The notes beneath the pieces were generated by a model that was not told the origin of the DNA, made no database searches, and saw nothing but the letters and a program-made list of their open reading frames with translations. Below, in pieces: positions 50,350-57,540 of a stretch of 64,000 nucleotides of DNA. The stretch is from Mycolicibacterium iranicum (GTDB taxonomy: Bacteria > Actinomycetota > Actinomycetes > Mycobacteriales > Mycobacteriaceae), in assembly GCF_002101705.1 (NCBI RefSeq), contig NZ_LQPC01000050.1, forward strand, positions 1 through 64,000. The letters run 5' to 3'. The position numbers and the translations under genes are program-made. The stretch's first letter is position 1; each line of letters opens with the position of its first letter.

Positions 50350-51243
50350 TCAGCCCAACTCGTTGACGACGACGTCGCCGGTTTCGGCCCGACCCGTGAT
50401 CACCGCCGCGGCATTCTCGCGATCCCTGGTCTGCGGCACCTCGACGACCGCCGAGTTGCCCGGCAGCGCCGTCGTGGCGTCGACGAAGTAGGGTCCCGGC
50501 GGCGGTAGCGAGATCACGACATCGCCGTGTTCGGTCGTCGCATCCACGGTTTGCGGCGGTTCGGCGAAGTCGACGCTGACGTCGCCGGTCGTCGTCGCGC
50601 GGAACGATTCAGTGACCGCGATCGGCTCGCGCGTGGTGACATCGCCGTGTTCATTGGTGATCTCGACTCGTCGGGCTGAGCCGCTGAGAACGACAGCCCC
50701 CTCCACCGTTCGCGCCGTCAACTGGTCGATGTCGGCCTGCGCGAACAGAACTCCCATCTCCTGCTGGGTGGTCACCGAGACTCTGCGGGCAAGCTCCGGG
50801 GGCAACACCACGGTGATCTCACTGGCTCTGCCCCACCGCAGAAATTCCGCGGCTTCGCCGTCGATGGTCACCCTCGCAGTGGTGCCGTCAGCGGTGACCG
50901 CCAGGGGATGGGAGCCCGCCCGGGTGGAATTCACCATGCGCATGTCCACCCGCGGTTCACGCACCTCACGGTCGGTGGTGATGCGCACGGCGGCGGGTAC
51001 CGACCCGGTGTCGACCGTGACCGAGGTGAGCGTGTTCGGTAGTGGCATCGAGTCTTTGACGACCCGGAATGTGCTGATCCCGAATGCGGCCGCGCCCAGT
51101 GCCACCACGACGGCGATCACCAGCGCGGTGGCGGCGATGATGAGCAGTACCCGGAACGCGCTGCGGCCGCCGGGGGACAGTGGAGGTGGCGGCGACGTGG
51201 GAGCGGGAGCAGGGACGGGCGAGGGGGAGAACGTGGTAGTCAC
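50350..51243 (-). CDS. DUF4097-family membrane-anchored protein
   Basis: A 297-residue protein. A Pro-rich cytoplasmic N-terminus (1-25) leads to one span (FRVLLIIAATALVIAVVVALGA, about 30-52). The external part is a repetitive beta structure of the DUF4097 type: VSVTTQQEMGVLF, then VEGAVVLSGSARRVEITNEHGDV, then TTTGDVSVDF, TTEHGDVVISLP, and GRAETGDVVVNELG. It is last in an operon with a histidine kinase and response regulator and 18 bp after the latter. This set recalls LiaFSR, where a related beta-helix protein restrains the kinase. Confidence 0.8.
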   Translation of the reverse strand: MTTTFSPSPVPAPAPTSPPPPLSPGGRSAFRVLLIIAATALVIAVVVALGAAAFGISTFRVVKDSMPLPNTLTSVTVDTGSVPAAVRITTDREVREPRVDMRMVNSTRAGSHPLAVTADGTTARVTIDGEAAEFLRWGRASEITVVLPPELARRVSVTTQQEMGVLFAQADIDQLTARTVEGAVVLSGSARRVEITNEHGDVTTREPIAVTESFRATTTGDVSVDFAEPPQTVDATTEHGDVVISLPPPGPYFVDATTALPGNSAVVEVPQTRDRENAAAVITGRAETGDVVVNELG

Positions 51244-51261
51244 GGGAGTCCTTTCAATGCT

Positions 51262-51906
51262 TCAGGATTCGAGGTATCGCAGCACCGCGAGGACACGGCG
51301 GTTCTCACTCTCGTCGGGAGCGAGGTTCAGCTTGGTGAAGATGGAGGCGATGTGCTTCTCGGCCGAGCCGACCGACATGTGCAGGGCCGTGGCGATGGCG
51401 GAGTTCGTCTTGCCCTCGGCCATCAGCTGCAGCACCTCGTTTTCGCGCGGTGTCAGCGCGTCGAGCACATTGCGGCGGTGTGAGCGGACCAGGATCTGCG
51501 AGACCACCTCGGGGTCGAGGACCGTCCCACCGGAGCCGATGACACTCACCGCGTCGAGGAATGCGGGCACATCCGCGACCCTGTCCTTGAGTAGATATCC
51601 GAAACCTCTTGTGTCCGAGGCGATCAGATCAGCCGCATAGCGCTCCTCGACGTAGTGCGAGAGCACGAGCACGGGCGACTCAGGGTTCTGGCTGCGCAAC
51701 AGCGCCGCGGCGCGGATGCCCTCGTCGGTGAACGTCGGGGGCATTCGGACATCCAGGATCGCTAGATCGGGTCGCATCTCGTTGACCAGACGCAGCAGGT
51801 TCGTCGCATCGGGCACGCCGGCGATCACCTCGTGGCCGGCGTCGGTGAGGATCCGCTCGATTCCTGCCCGCAGCAGAGCCGAGTCCTCGGCGATCACGAT
51901 CCGCAT
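51262..51906 (-). CDS. NarL/LuxR-family response regulator
   Basis: A 214-residue regulator. The receiver (1-125) has Asp52 (AILDVRMPP) and the conserved Lys in YLLKDRV. The LuxR helix-turn-helix is LTPRENEVLQLMAEGKTNSAIA followed by MSVGSAEKHIASIFTKL. The ATG at 51906 lies 13 bases inside the kinase gene, so translation is coupled. It would act on the envelope-related targets of the paired kinase, possibly including the DUF4097 gene. Confidence 0.92.
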   Translation of the reverse strand: MRIVIAEDSALLRAGIERILTDAGHEVIAGVPDATNLLRLVNEMRPDLAILDVRMPPTFTDEGIRAAALLRSQNPESPVLVLSHYVEERYAADLIASDTRGFGYLLKDRVADVPAFLDAVSVIGSGGTVLDPEVVSQILVRSHRRNVLDALTPRENEVLQLMAEGKTNSAIATALHMSVGSAEKHIASIFTKLNLAPDESENRRVLAVLRYLES

Positions 51907-53231
51907 GGCAGCACCGCCGTGATGATGGTCGGGCCGGTGGCTGGGCTGGACACGGTAAACGTCCCGCGGGCGGCGCGCACACGTTCGTCGAGGCCGCGCA
52001 GGCCCGTGGCTTCCCTGTCGACGTCGTCCTCGACGATGCGCGCGCCGCCGCGGCCGTCGTCGAATACGCTGACGTGCAGTTGATTTGTGCTCTCGTCCAG
52101 GCGGACGGTGACCGCGGCGTTCGACGCCCCGGAGTGTCGGCTGACGTTGGTGAGGGCTTCGGCGACGACGAAGTAGGCGCACGCCTCGACCTCCTCCGGC
52201 AGCCGGCGCGGTAGGTACACGCTCAGCGTGGTCGGCACACCGGAGTTGACGGCGCGCTGCACCACCGCCGACAGCGCCGCGTCGAGTCCGCGGTCGGACA
52301 GGATCGTCGGGGCGATGCCGCGCACCACATTCCGCAGTTCCACCAGAGCGTTCTTGGCGTCGTCGTGGGCCTCGGCGATCAACGCCTTGGCCGCAGGCAG
52401 ATCGGAGTCGAGCTTGGTCTGCGCGAGCCCGATCGTCATCGCCAGGGACACCAGGCGCGGCTGCACGCTGTCATGCAGATCGCGTTCGATGCGGTGCCGT
52501 TCGGTCTGTGCGGATGTGACCGCTCCCTCCCGTGCGTCGGAGAGTGCACTCACCTCGTGTTGAAGTGCTGCGGTGGGCGACGGGGGCAGCAGCCAGCGGT
52601 CGATCGTCGCGTCCAGGGCGGGTGCGAAGATCACCAGAGCGGCCGCAGCGGCGATGGCCACCACCGCCAACACCACGGCGAGCGGAGTCGGCATGAATGA
52701 CAGTCCGGCGTCGGGGTCGCTGTGACCGATCGCGATCGCCGCCGCAGGTGCCAAGAAAGCGAACGCCAGCAGCGCGAATACCAGCCCGGTCACGAACGCG
52801 TCGTAGAGCATTCGCAGGTAGTGATGGCCGATCGCCTTCCAGAACCGGCCACTGCTGACGTCCAGCCAGAGTTGGTGTGCCCAGCCCTGGAAGCCGGTGT
52901 GATGCGAGAGCCGGCGCGGCGGGACGCCGATGCCGAAGCCGAAGACGGCTTCGCTACGGATCCGCTCGATGTAGTCCACGCCGCGCATCAGGTAGATGAA
53001 GACAACCGCCGACACCGCAAAGCCGATGACGCTGGGGATCGACGAGAGGCCGATCACGAGAAGCGCCAACGGAATCCAGAACCACACCACCGCGATCGCG
53101 CCGCCCACGAGCAGGGACGCGCTGGCCGCGGCGCTGAACGGCCGGGTGCGAGGTGGGGCGGGCGGTTCGGCGTGGTCGTACACGTCCACCGGGGCCGTCG
53201 GGATGGTGTCTGTGTCGGTGACTGCGGACAT
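51894..53231 (-). CDS. HisKA_3-type sensor histidine kinase
   Basis: A 445-residue kinase. The first 210 residues form a sensor of about four membrane spans with conserved DYIERIR and SGRFWKAIGHHYLR, matching the actinobacterial putative-sensor domain (PF13796 type). The dimerisation motif is RHRIERDLHDSVQPRLV with His253. The ATPase domain has EALTNVSRHSGA and FDDGRGG. The signal is probably sensed in or at the membrane since no large external loop is present. It heads the kinase/regulator/DUF4097 operon. Confidence 0.9.
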   Translation of the reverse strand: MSAVTDTDTIPTAPVDVYDHAEPPAPPRTRPFSAAASASLLVGGAIAVVWFWIPLALLVIGLSSIPSVIGFAVSAVVFIYLMRGVDYIERIRSEAVFGFGIGVPPRRLSHHTGFQGWAHQLWLDVSSGRFWKAIGHHYLRMLYDAFVTGLVFALLAFAFLAPAAAIAIGHSDPDAGLSFMPTPLAVVLAVVAIAAAAALVIFAPALDATIDRWLLPPSPTAALQHEVSALSDAREGAVTSAQTERHRIERDLHDSVQPRLVSLAMTIGLAQTKLDSDLPAAKALIAEAHDDAKNALVELRNVVRGIAPTILSDRGLDAALSAVVQRAVNSGVPTTLSVYLPRRLPEEVEACAYFVVAEALTNVSRHSGASNAAVTVRLDESTNQLHVSVFDDGRGGARIVEDDVDREATGLRGLDERVRAARGTFTVSSPATGPTIITAVLPCGS

Positions 53232-53310
53232 GACACCAACCTATGGACCGACGCGCAACGGCGATACAGCGTTTTCCCGAGATTCCCCCGGGGGATAACC
53301 ACCCCTTCCG

Positions 53311-53370
53311 CCGGCCCGGCACCGCGAGCGCGGGCCCGGCACCGCGAGCGCCGGCCCGGCACCGCGAGCG
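53311..53370 (+). repeat. Three tandem 20-bp GC-rich repeats
   Basis: A 20-bp unit occurs at 53311-53330, 53331-53350 and 53351-53370; the only change is one base (C/G) at position 2 of the middle copy. Each unit contains GGCCCGGCACCGCGAGCG. They lie between the divergent kinase and TDT transporter genes, next to the 12-bp palindrome TCCCCCGGGGGA at 53284-53295. Confidence 0.85.
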
Positions 53371-53442
53371 CGCGTGTCTGCGCATCGACACGCCGCCAAC
53401 CTTGGCATTTTGCGCGCGCTCGCGGTCGCCATACTGGTCGGC

Positions 53443-54570
53443 ATGACCGCCGAAACGGCCAACGAGCGTCCCGCGATCCTGGGATACCTCGGGCCCAACT
53501 GGTTCGCCTCGGTGATGGGCACGGGCATTGTCGCCAATGCCGGTGCCACACTCCCGGTGCATGTGCCCGGCCTGCGCACGTTCGCGCTTGTGGTGTGGGT
53601 GGCGTCGGCACTGTGGCTGGTGGTCGTGGTCTTGGCGATGCTGGCGCACTGGCTGCGCAACCCGACGGTGGCGCGCAGCCATCACCGCAACCCCACCATG
53701 GCCCACTTCTACGGTGCCGCTCCGATGGCCTTGCTGACCGTCGCCACCGGGGCGCTGGTGGTCGGCCATGACCTGATCGGAGCCCGGATCGCCGTCGACC
53801 TTGCCTGGGTGCTGTGGGCGGCGGGCACGCTCGGCGGGCTGTTCACCGCGATGAGCATTCCGTACCTCATGTTCACCCGATACCGCGTCGAACCGGATGC
53901 CGCGTTCGGGGGCTGGCTGATGCCCGTCGTGCCGCCGATGGTCGCGGCCGCCACGGGCAGCCTCCTCATCCCTCACATGGCCCAAGGCCCGGGCCGCGCG
54001 ACGATGCTCTACGGCTGTTACGCGATGTTCGGTCTGTCGCTGGTGGCCTCGCTCATCATCATCACGATGGTGTGGAGTCGTCTCGCGCACTTCGGTACCT
54101 CCGGCACCGCGCGCGTTCCCACGCTGTGGATCGTGTTGGGCCCTCTCGGTCAATCCATCACCGTCGCAGGGCTTCTCGGCACCGATGCGGCGCTGGCCGT
54201 CGACGGCGAGCTCGCCGGCGGGATGCGGGTGTTCGCCGTTCTCTACGGCGTGCCGGTGTGGGGTTTCGCGGTCTTGTGGATCGCGCTGGCCACCGCGCTG
54301 ACGGCGCGCACGCTTCGTCGCGGGATGCCCTTCGCGCTGACGTGGTGGAGTCTGACGTTCCCGGTCGGCACGTTCGTCACCGGCACGACACAGCTCGCCG
54401 TCCACACTTCACTGCCCGCGTTCCGCTACGCCGCCGCGGTCGCCTATGTCGGACTACTGTGCACGTGGGTGCTGGTCGCGGTCCGCACCTGGCGGGTCGG
54501 CGTGCGACGCGGACTCTTCACGCCGCCGGGCACTGACCCGGTCCGCGCGTATAAGGACCCGCCGGCCTAG
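53443..54570 (+). CDS. TDT/TehA-family membrane transporter
   Basis: A 375-residue protein with about ten membrane spans, of the tellurite-resistance/dicarboxylate (TDT, SLAC1-like) family. It opens with YLGPNWFASVMGTGIVANAGATLP, the family's first-helix signature, and has TLWIVLGPLGQSITVAGLLG and a late LTWWSLTFPVGTFVTGT block. Members carry dicarboxylates, sulfite or other anions. The ATG at 53443 is used; an in-frame extension to 53374 crosses the tandem repeats and is unlikely. Sulfite export would fit the sulfur genes nearby, but that is speculation. Confidence 0.85.
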   Translation: MTAETANERPAILGYLGPNWFASVMGTGIVANAGATLPVHVPGLRTFALVVWVASALWLVVVVLAMLAHWLRNPTVARSHHRNPTMAHFYGAAPMALLTVATGALVVGHDLIGARIAVDLAWVLWAAGTLGGLFTAMSIPYLMFTRYRVEPDAAFGGWLMPVVPPMVAAATGSLLIPHMAQGPGRATMLYGCYAMFGLSLVASLIIITMVWSRLAHFGTSGTARVPTLWIVLGPLGQSITVAGLLGTDAALAVDGELAGGMRVFAVLYGVPVWGFAVLWIALATALTARTLRRGMPFALTWWSLTFPVGTFVTGTTQLAVHTSLPAFRYAAAVAYVGLLCTWVLVAVRTWRVGVRRGLFTPPGTDPVRAYKDPPA

Positions 54571-54602
54571 ACACATTTAGCCGACGTGTCAGAATCGCCG
54601 AC

Positions 54603-55496
54603 GTGCGTATCGGGATGACGATGCCGGTGATGGAGCCCAATCTCGACAGGGCCACGTTGAAGTCGTGGGCGCAACTGGTCGACGGCGGTCCCTTCTCCTC
54701 GCTGTGCTGGGGCGAGCGCATCGCGTTCGACAATCCAGAGAGCCTGACGCTGCTCGGTGCGCTCGCGGCGTGGACGGACCGGGTGCGGTTGGTGACGACG
54801 GTGGTGATCCCGCAGCTGCACGACCCGGTGATGCTGGCCAAACAGCTGGCGACCGGCGATCTCCTCTGCGGCGGGCGGCTGACAGTCGGCGTCGGCGTCG
54901 GTGGGCGCCACGAGGATTACCTCGCTGTGGGTGCCGACCCGTCCACGCAGACGATGCGTCAGATGGCCGAGCGCGTGGCCGTCATGAAGCGCGTGTGGGC
55001 GGGGGAGAAGATCACCGATTCGACGCTGCCCGTGGGCCCGCCGCCGGTGCAGCCGGGCGGCCCCGAGTTGCAGGTCGGCACGTTAGGGCCCAAGACGATT
55101 CGCAGTGCCGCCGCCTGGGCCGACGGTGTCGCCGGGATGACGCTGGATCTGGCCCTCGACAAGCAGAACGAACTGTTCGACGTCGCTCGTGACGCGTGGC
55201 GGCAGGCGGGAAAGGCGACCCCGCACCTGGCCACGTCCTTCTGGTTCGCTCTCGGCGACGGCGACGGGCCGCGCGAGCAGGTGCACCGCCATCTGCTCCG
55301 ATACATGAACTGGATCCCGTCGGAGTTCGTCGACTCCATGGCGCCGACCACCGGCTTCGCGGGCACCGTTGATGACCTGCGCGGCGTGCTGCAGCGCTTC
55401 GCCGACATCGGCACCGACGAGGTTCATCTGATCCCGACGAGCTCGGACATCGATCAGGTACGCCAGGCTGCCGAGGTGGTTGCCGACCTGGGCTGA
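54603..55496 (+). CDS. Luciferase-like F420/FMN-dependent oxidoreductase
   Basis: A 297-residue LLM-class TIM-barrel enzyme. It has GMTMPVMEPNLDR at the start, LVTTVVIPQLHDPVMLAKQLAT, GVGVGGRHEDY and a GTLGPKTIRSAAAWADGV block. Mycobacterial members of this size usually use F420. The start is a GTG at 54603. The substrate is unknown. It begins 32 bp after the transporter stop and is followed 19 bp later by the DUF899 gene, so the three may be one transcript. Confidence 0.85.
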   Translation: MRIGMTMPVMEPNLDRATLKSWAQLVDGGPFSSLCWGERIAFDNPESLTLLGALAAWTDRVRLVTTVVIPQLHDPVMLAKQLATGDLLCGGRLTVGVGVGGRHEDYLAVGADPSTQTMRQMAERVAVMKRVWAGEKITDSTLPVGPPPVQPGGPELQVGTLGPKTIRSAAAWADGVAGMTLDLALDKQNELFDVARDAWRQAGKATPHLATSFWFALGDGDGPREQVHRHLLRYMNWIPSEFVDSMAPTTGFAGTVDDLRGVLQRFADIGTDEVHLIPTSSDIDQVRQAAEVVADLG

Positions 55497-55515
55497 CCAA
55501 CGGCAAGCTTCTCGC

Positions 55516-56196
55516 ATGCACACCGCCAAAGCGTTGCCGCCCATCGTGTCGCGCGCCGAATGGGAAGTCGCACGCGCCGAACTCCTCGTGCGGGAGAAGG
55601 AGCTGTTCCGGCTGAAAGACGCTGTCAGCGCTCAGCGCCGCAGGCTGCCGATGGTCCAGATCGACGAACCCTACGTCTTCGACACCGAATCAGGGCCACT
55701 GACCCTGCTCGACTTGTTCGACGGCCGCAGCCAGTTGATCGTCCAGCACTTCATGTTCGGATCCGATTGGGACGAGGGGTGTTCCGGCTGTTCCATGATG
55801 GCCGACCACATCGGTCCGCTGTCGCATCTTTACGCCAAAGACACGTCGCTCGTACTGGTGTCCCGTGCACCGGTCGGCAAGATCGTCGCCTTCAAGGACC
55901 GGATGGAATGGGACCTGCCATGGGTGTCATCCGGCCGCAGCACGTTCAACGAGGACTTTCGCGTCACCGTCGACGGCGAAGAGCGTCACGCGATCAGCGC
56001 GTTCCTTCGTGACGGCGACAGGGTTTTCCACACCTGGCAGACGTTCGACCGGGGCGAGGAACCCTTCATGGTGGTGTTCGATCTGCTGGACGTCACCGCG
56101 TACGGCCGGCAGGAGACGTGGGAGGACTCACCGCAGGGATGGCCGCAGAAGCCACCCTATGAGTGGATGCGACTCCACGACGCGTATGAAAGCTAG
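55516..56196 (+). CDS. DUF899 thioredoxin-fold protein
   Basis: A 226-residue protein of the DUF899 family. It starts with IVSRAEWEVARAELLVREKEL, has the family block FDTESGPLTLLDLFDGRSQLIVQHFMF, and the redox-like motif GCSGCSMMADHIG (about residues 94-106) where thioredoxins keep their active site. These proteins are thought to be thiol-type reductases but none is well characterised. The ATG at 55516 is used. It overlaps the convergent small exported protein gene by four bases. Confidence 0.87.
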   Translation: MHTAKALPPIVSRAEWEVARAELLVREKELFRLKDAVSAQRRRLPMVQIDEPYVFDTESGPLTLLDLFDGRSQLIVQHFMFGSDWDEGCSGCSMMADHIGPLSHLYAKDTSLVLVSRAPVGKIVAFKDRMEWDLPWVSSGRSTFNEDFRVTVDGEERHAISAFLRDGDRVFHTWQTFDRGEEPFMVVFDLLDVTAYGRQETWEDSPQGWPQKPPYEWMRLHDAYES

Positions 56197-56414
56197 CGCA
56201 ACCACTTCCACGGCTTGTCCCAGTGACCCGGGGGAACTCCGACCCACTGACCGATGTGCCCGGGCGGCACGTTGACGATCTGTCCGACATGCCCCGGCGG
56301 CGGCGGCGCGGGCCACCAGTGTGGATCCGCAGCAGCCTGACCGGCGCCGGCCAGCACACCGACACTTAACCCGCCGGCGGCGATCGCGGCCACCACATAC
56401 TTCTTCGCCTGCAT
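56193..56414 (-). CDS. Small secreted PPGH-repeat protein (73 aa)
   Basis: A 73-residue exported protein. The signal peptide (KKYVVAAIAAGGLSVGVLAG) ends near QAAADP, leaving about 45 residues. The mature part is made of three short units, PPPGHVGQIVNV, PPGHIGQWVGV and PPGHWDKPWKW. The PPGH unit is reminiscent of tiny mycobacterial secreted proteins of unknown role. A strong AAGGAG precedes the ATG at 56414, and a -10 TATAAC (minus strand, 56461-56466) lies 46 bases upstream. Confidence 0.75.
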   Translation of the reverse strand: MQAKKYVVAAIAAGGLSVGVLAGAGQAAADPHWWPAPPPPGHVGQIVNVPPGHIGQWVGVPPGHWDKPWKWLR

Positions 56415-56757
56415 CGTGCACTCCTTGCCTGATTGGATGCTCGTTTCAGGGTGTTCTTCGGTTATATCGCGAGCGGCATCTAAGCCGTTAACCCATGGCG
56501 GAGTTGAAATAGTCCCAAGGACGAAGTCTGACGCCAACGATAAATTCTGGATCCAGTGCAGCAAACGGTCTGGGGCGAGTTACCGCAAACCGTGCTGGTC
56601 GAGCGCTTACTTAGCCCGCCGCTGTTTTTGCTGCTCAGATCCAAGAAATTTCGGGATTTGATCTTGAGAGATGTGGGGTAACCCCCGCAGCACACGATGT
56701 AGGGCATTACCGGTGAGCTACAGCAACGCCGTGTCGCGGCGAGAAAGCGAGACGCAG
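56415..56757. other. 343-bp intergenic region between divergent genes
   Basis: The longest gene-free stretch. It is visibly richer in A and T than its surroundings, especially 56500-56670. It holds a minus-strand -10 (56461-56466) for the small secreted protein, the small inverted repeat GGGG-TAA-CCCC at 56675-56685, and a purine-rich stretch (GAGAAAGCGAGA) before the ATG at 56758. I see no convincing gene or structured RNA in it. It probably carries promoters for both sides and perhaps a long 5' UTR. Confidence 0.5.
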
Positions 56758-57513
56758 ATGAGCGCGCAAGGGCTGAGTCCTGAAGAGTTGATGGCAGAGA
56801 GCGCGATCGCGCTGCCGGACAAAGAAGTGGTGTCGATCCTCGACCTCAACGCCGATGTCGACGTGGCCATCGATGCCGCGTCACCCATCGATCTGGCTGC
56901 CGCGGCGAATCTCAACGTTGCGGCCCCGATCGACGCCGCCGCCGGTGCCAACGTCCTGACCTACGGTTCGGGAAGCCAGGCCACCGTGGATCAGGGCACT
57001 TCGATCGAGCAGATGCTGGATGCCGACGCGTATGCCACCTCCACTCAGGTCAGTGGCATCGACCAGGGCGGCATGGACACCGACGACGACGAGGTTCCTG
57101 ACGGCGGCACCGGAACGGACGACGGTGGAACAACGGAGGGAACCGGCGTGACGGACACGTCGGTGGACACCAGCCCCGGCGCGCTCCTCGACGGCAACCT
57201 GCTGAATGTCAACGTCAACGTGGACCTCGATTCCGACCTCGCGGCCCCGATCAGCGGAGCGGTCGCGGCCAACGCCAACGTCGCGGCGCCGATCAACGCC
57301 GGCGTGTCCGCCAACATCGGCTCGATCGACTCCGACGCGATTTCGGTGGCCGAGCAGGACGCCATCATCAAGCAAACGGTGGTCGGAGAAGCCGTTGCCG
57401 AAGCCGATCAGAACTCCACGATCTCGCAGGGTGACGGAGACGCCGACAGCGGCACGGACGCGGCTTCGGATTCCGGATCCTCGGATGCCGGCAGTGACGG
57501 TTCCGCAGCCTGA
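56758..57513 (+). CDS. Acidic internally duplicated protein, candidate substrate of the M50 protease
   Basis: A 251-residue, very acidic protein (Asp, Ala, Ser, Gly, Asn) with no signal peptide or membrane span. Residues 1-30 (SPEELMAESAIALPDKEVVSIL) form an amphipathic, leader-like segment. Two similar modules follow: 41-80 and 162-200. Each holds a tandem pair of the unit A-x-P-I-x-x-A-x-x-A-N (41, 55, 162 and 176). A DG/T-rich linker (105-140) and an SDG-rich tail (222-251) join and end them. No known domain is recognised; databases may call relatives peptidoglycan-binding, for which I see no motif. The M50 gene begins 27 bp later. It reads like a precursor or secreted scaffold processed by that enzyme. 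Confidence 0.75.
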   Translation: MSAQGLSPEELMAESAIALPDKEVVSILDLNADVDVAIDAASPIDLAAAANLNVAAPIDAAAGANVLTYGSGSQATVDQGTSIEQMLDADAYATSTQVSGIDQGGMDTDDDEVPDGGTGTDDGGTTEGTGVTDTSVDTSPGALLDGNLLNVNVNVDLDSDLAAPISGAVAANANVAAPINAGVSANIGSIDSDAISVAEQDAIIKQTVVGEAVAEADQNSTISQGDGDADSGTDAASDSGSSDAGSDGSAA

Positions 57514-57540
57514 GATACCTGAGTTAACCGAGGGATTCCC

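Noticed and set aside
53374..53442. Upstream extension of the TDT transporter from 53374
   Set aside because: The extension would begin right after the tandem repeats and encode a weak hydrophobic stretch. The ATG at 53443 gives the usual family N-terminus.
56415..56757. Short open frames in the AT-rich intergenic region (for example 56416-56661 and 56480-56707)
   Set aside because: They have no ribosome binding site, odd composition and no recognisable features; they cross the promoter region of two genes.
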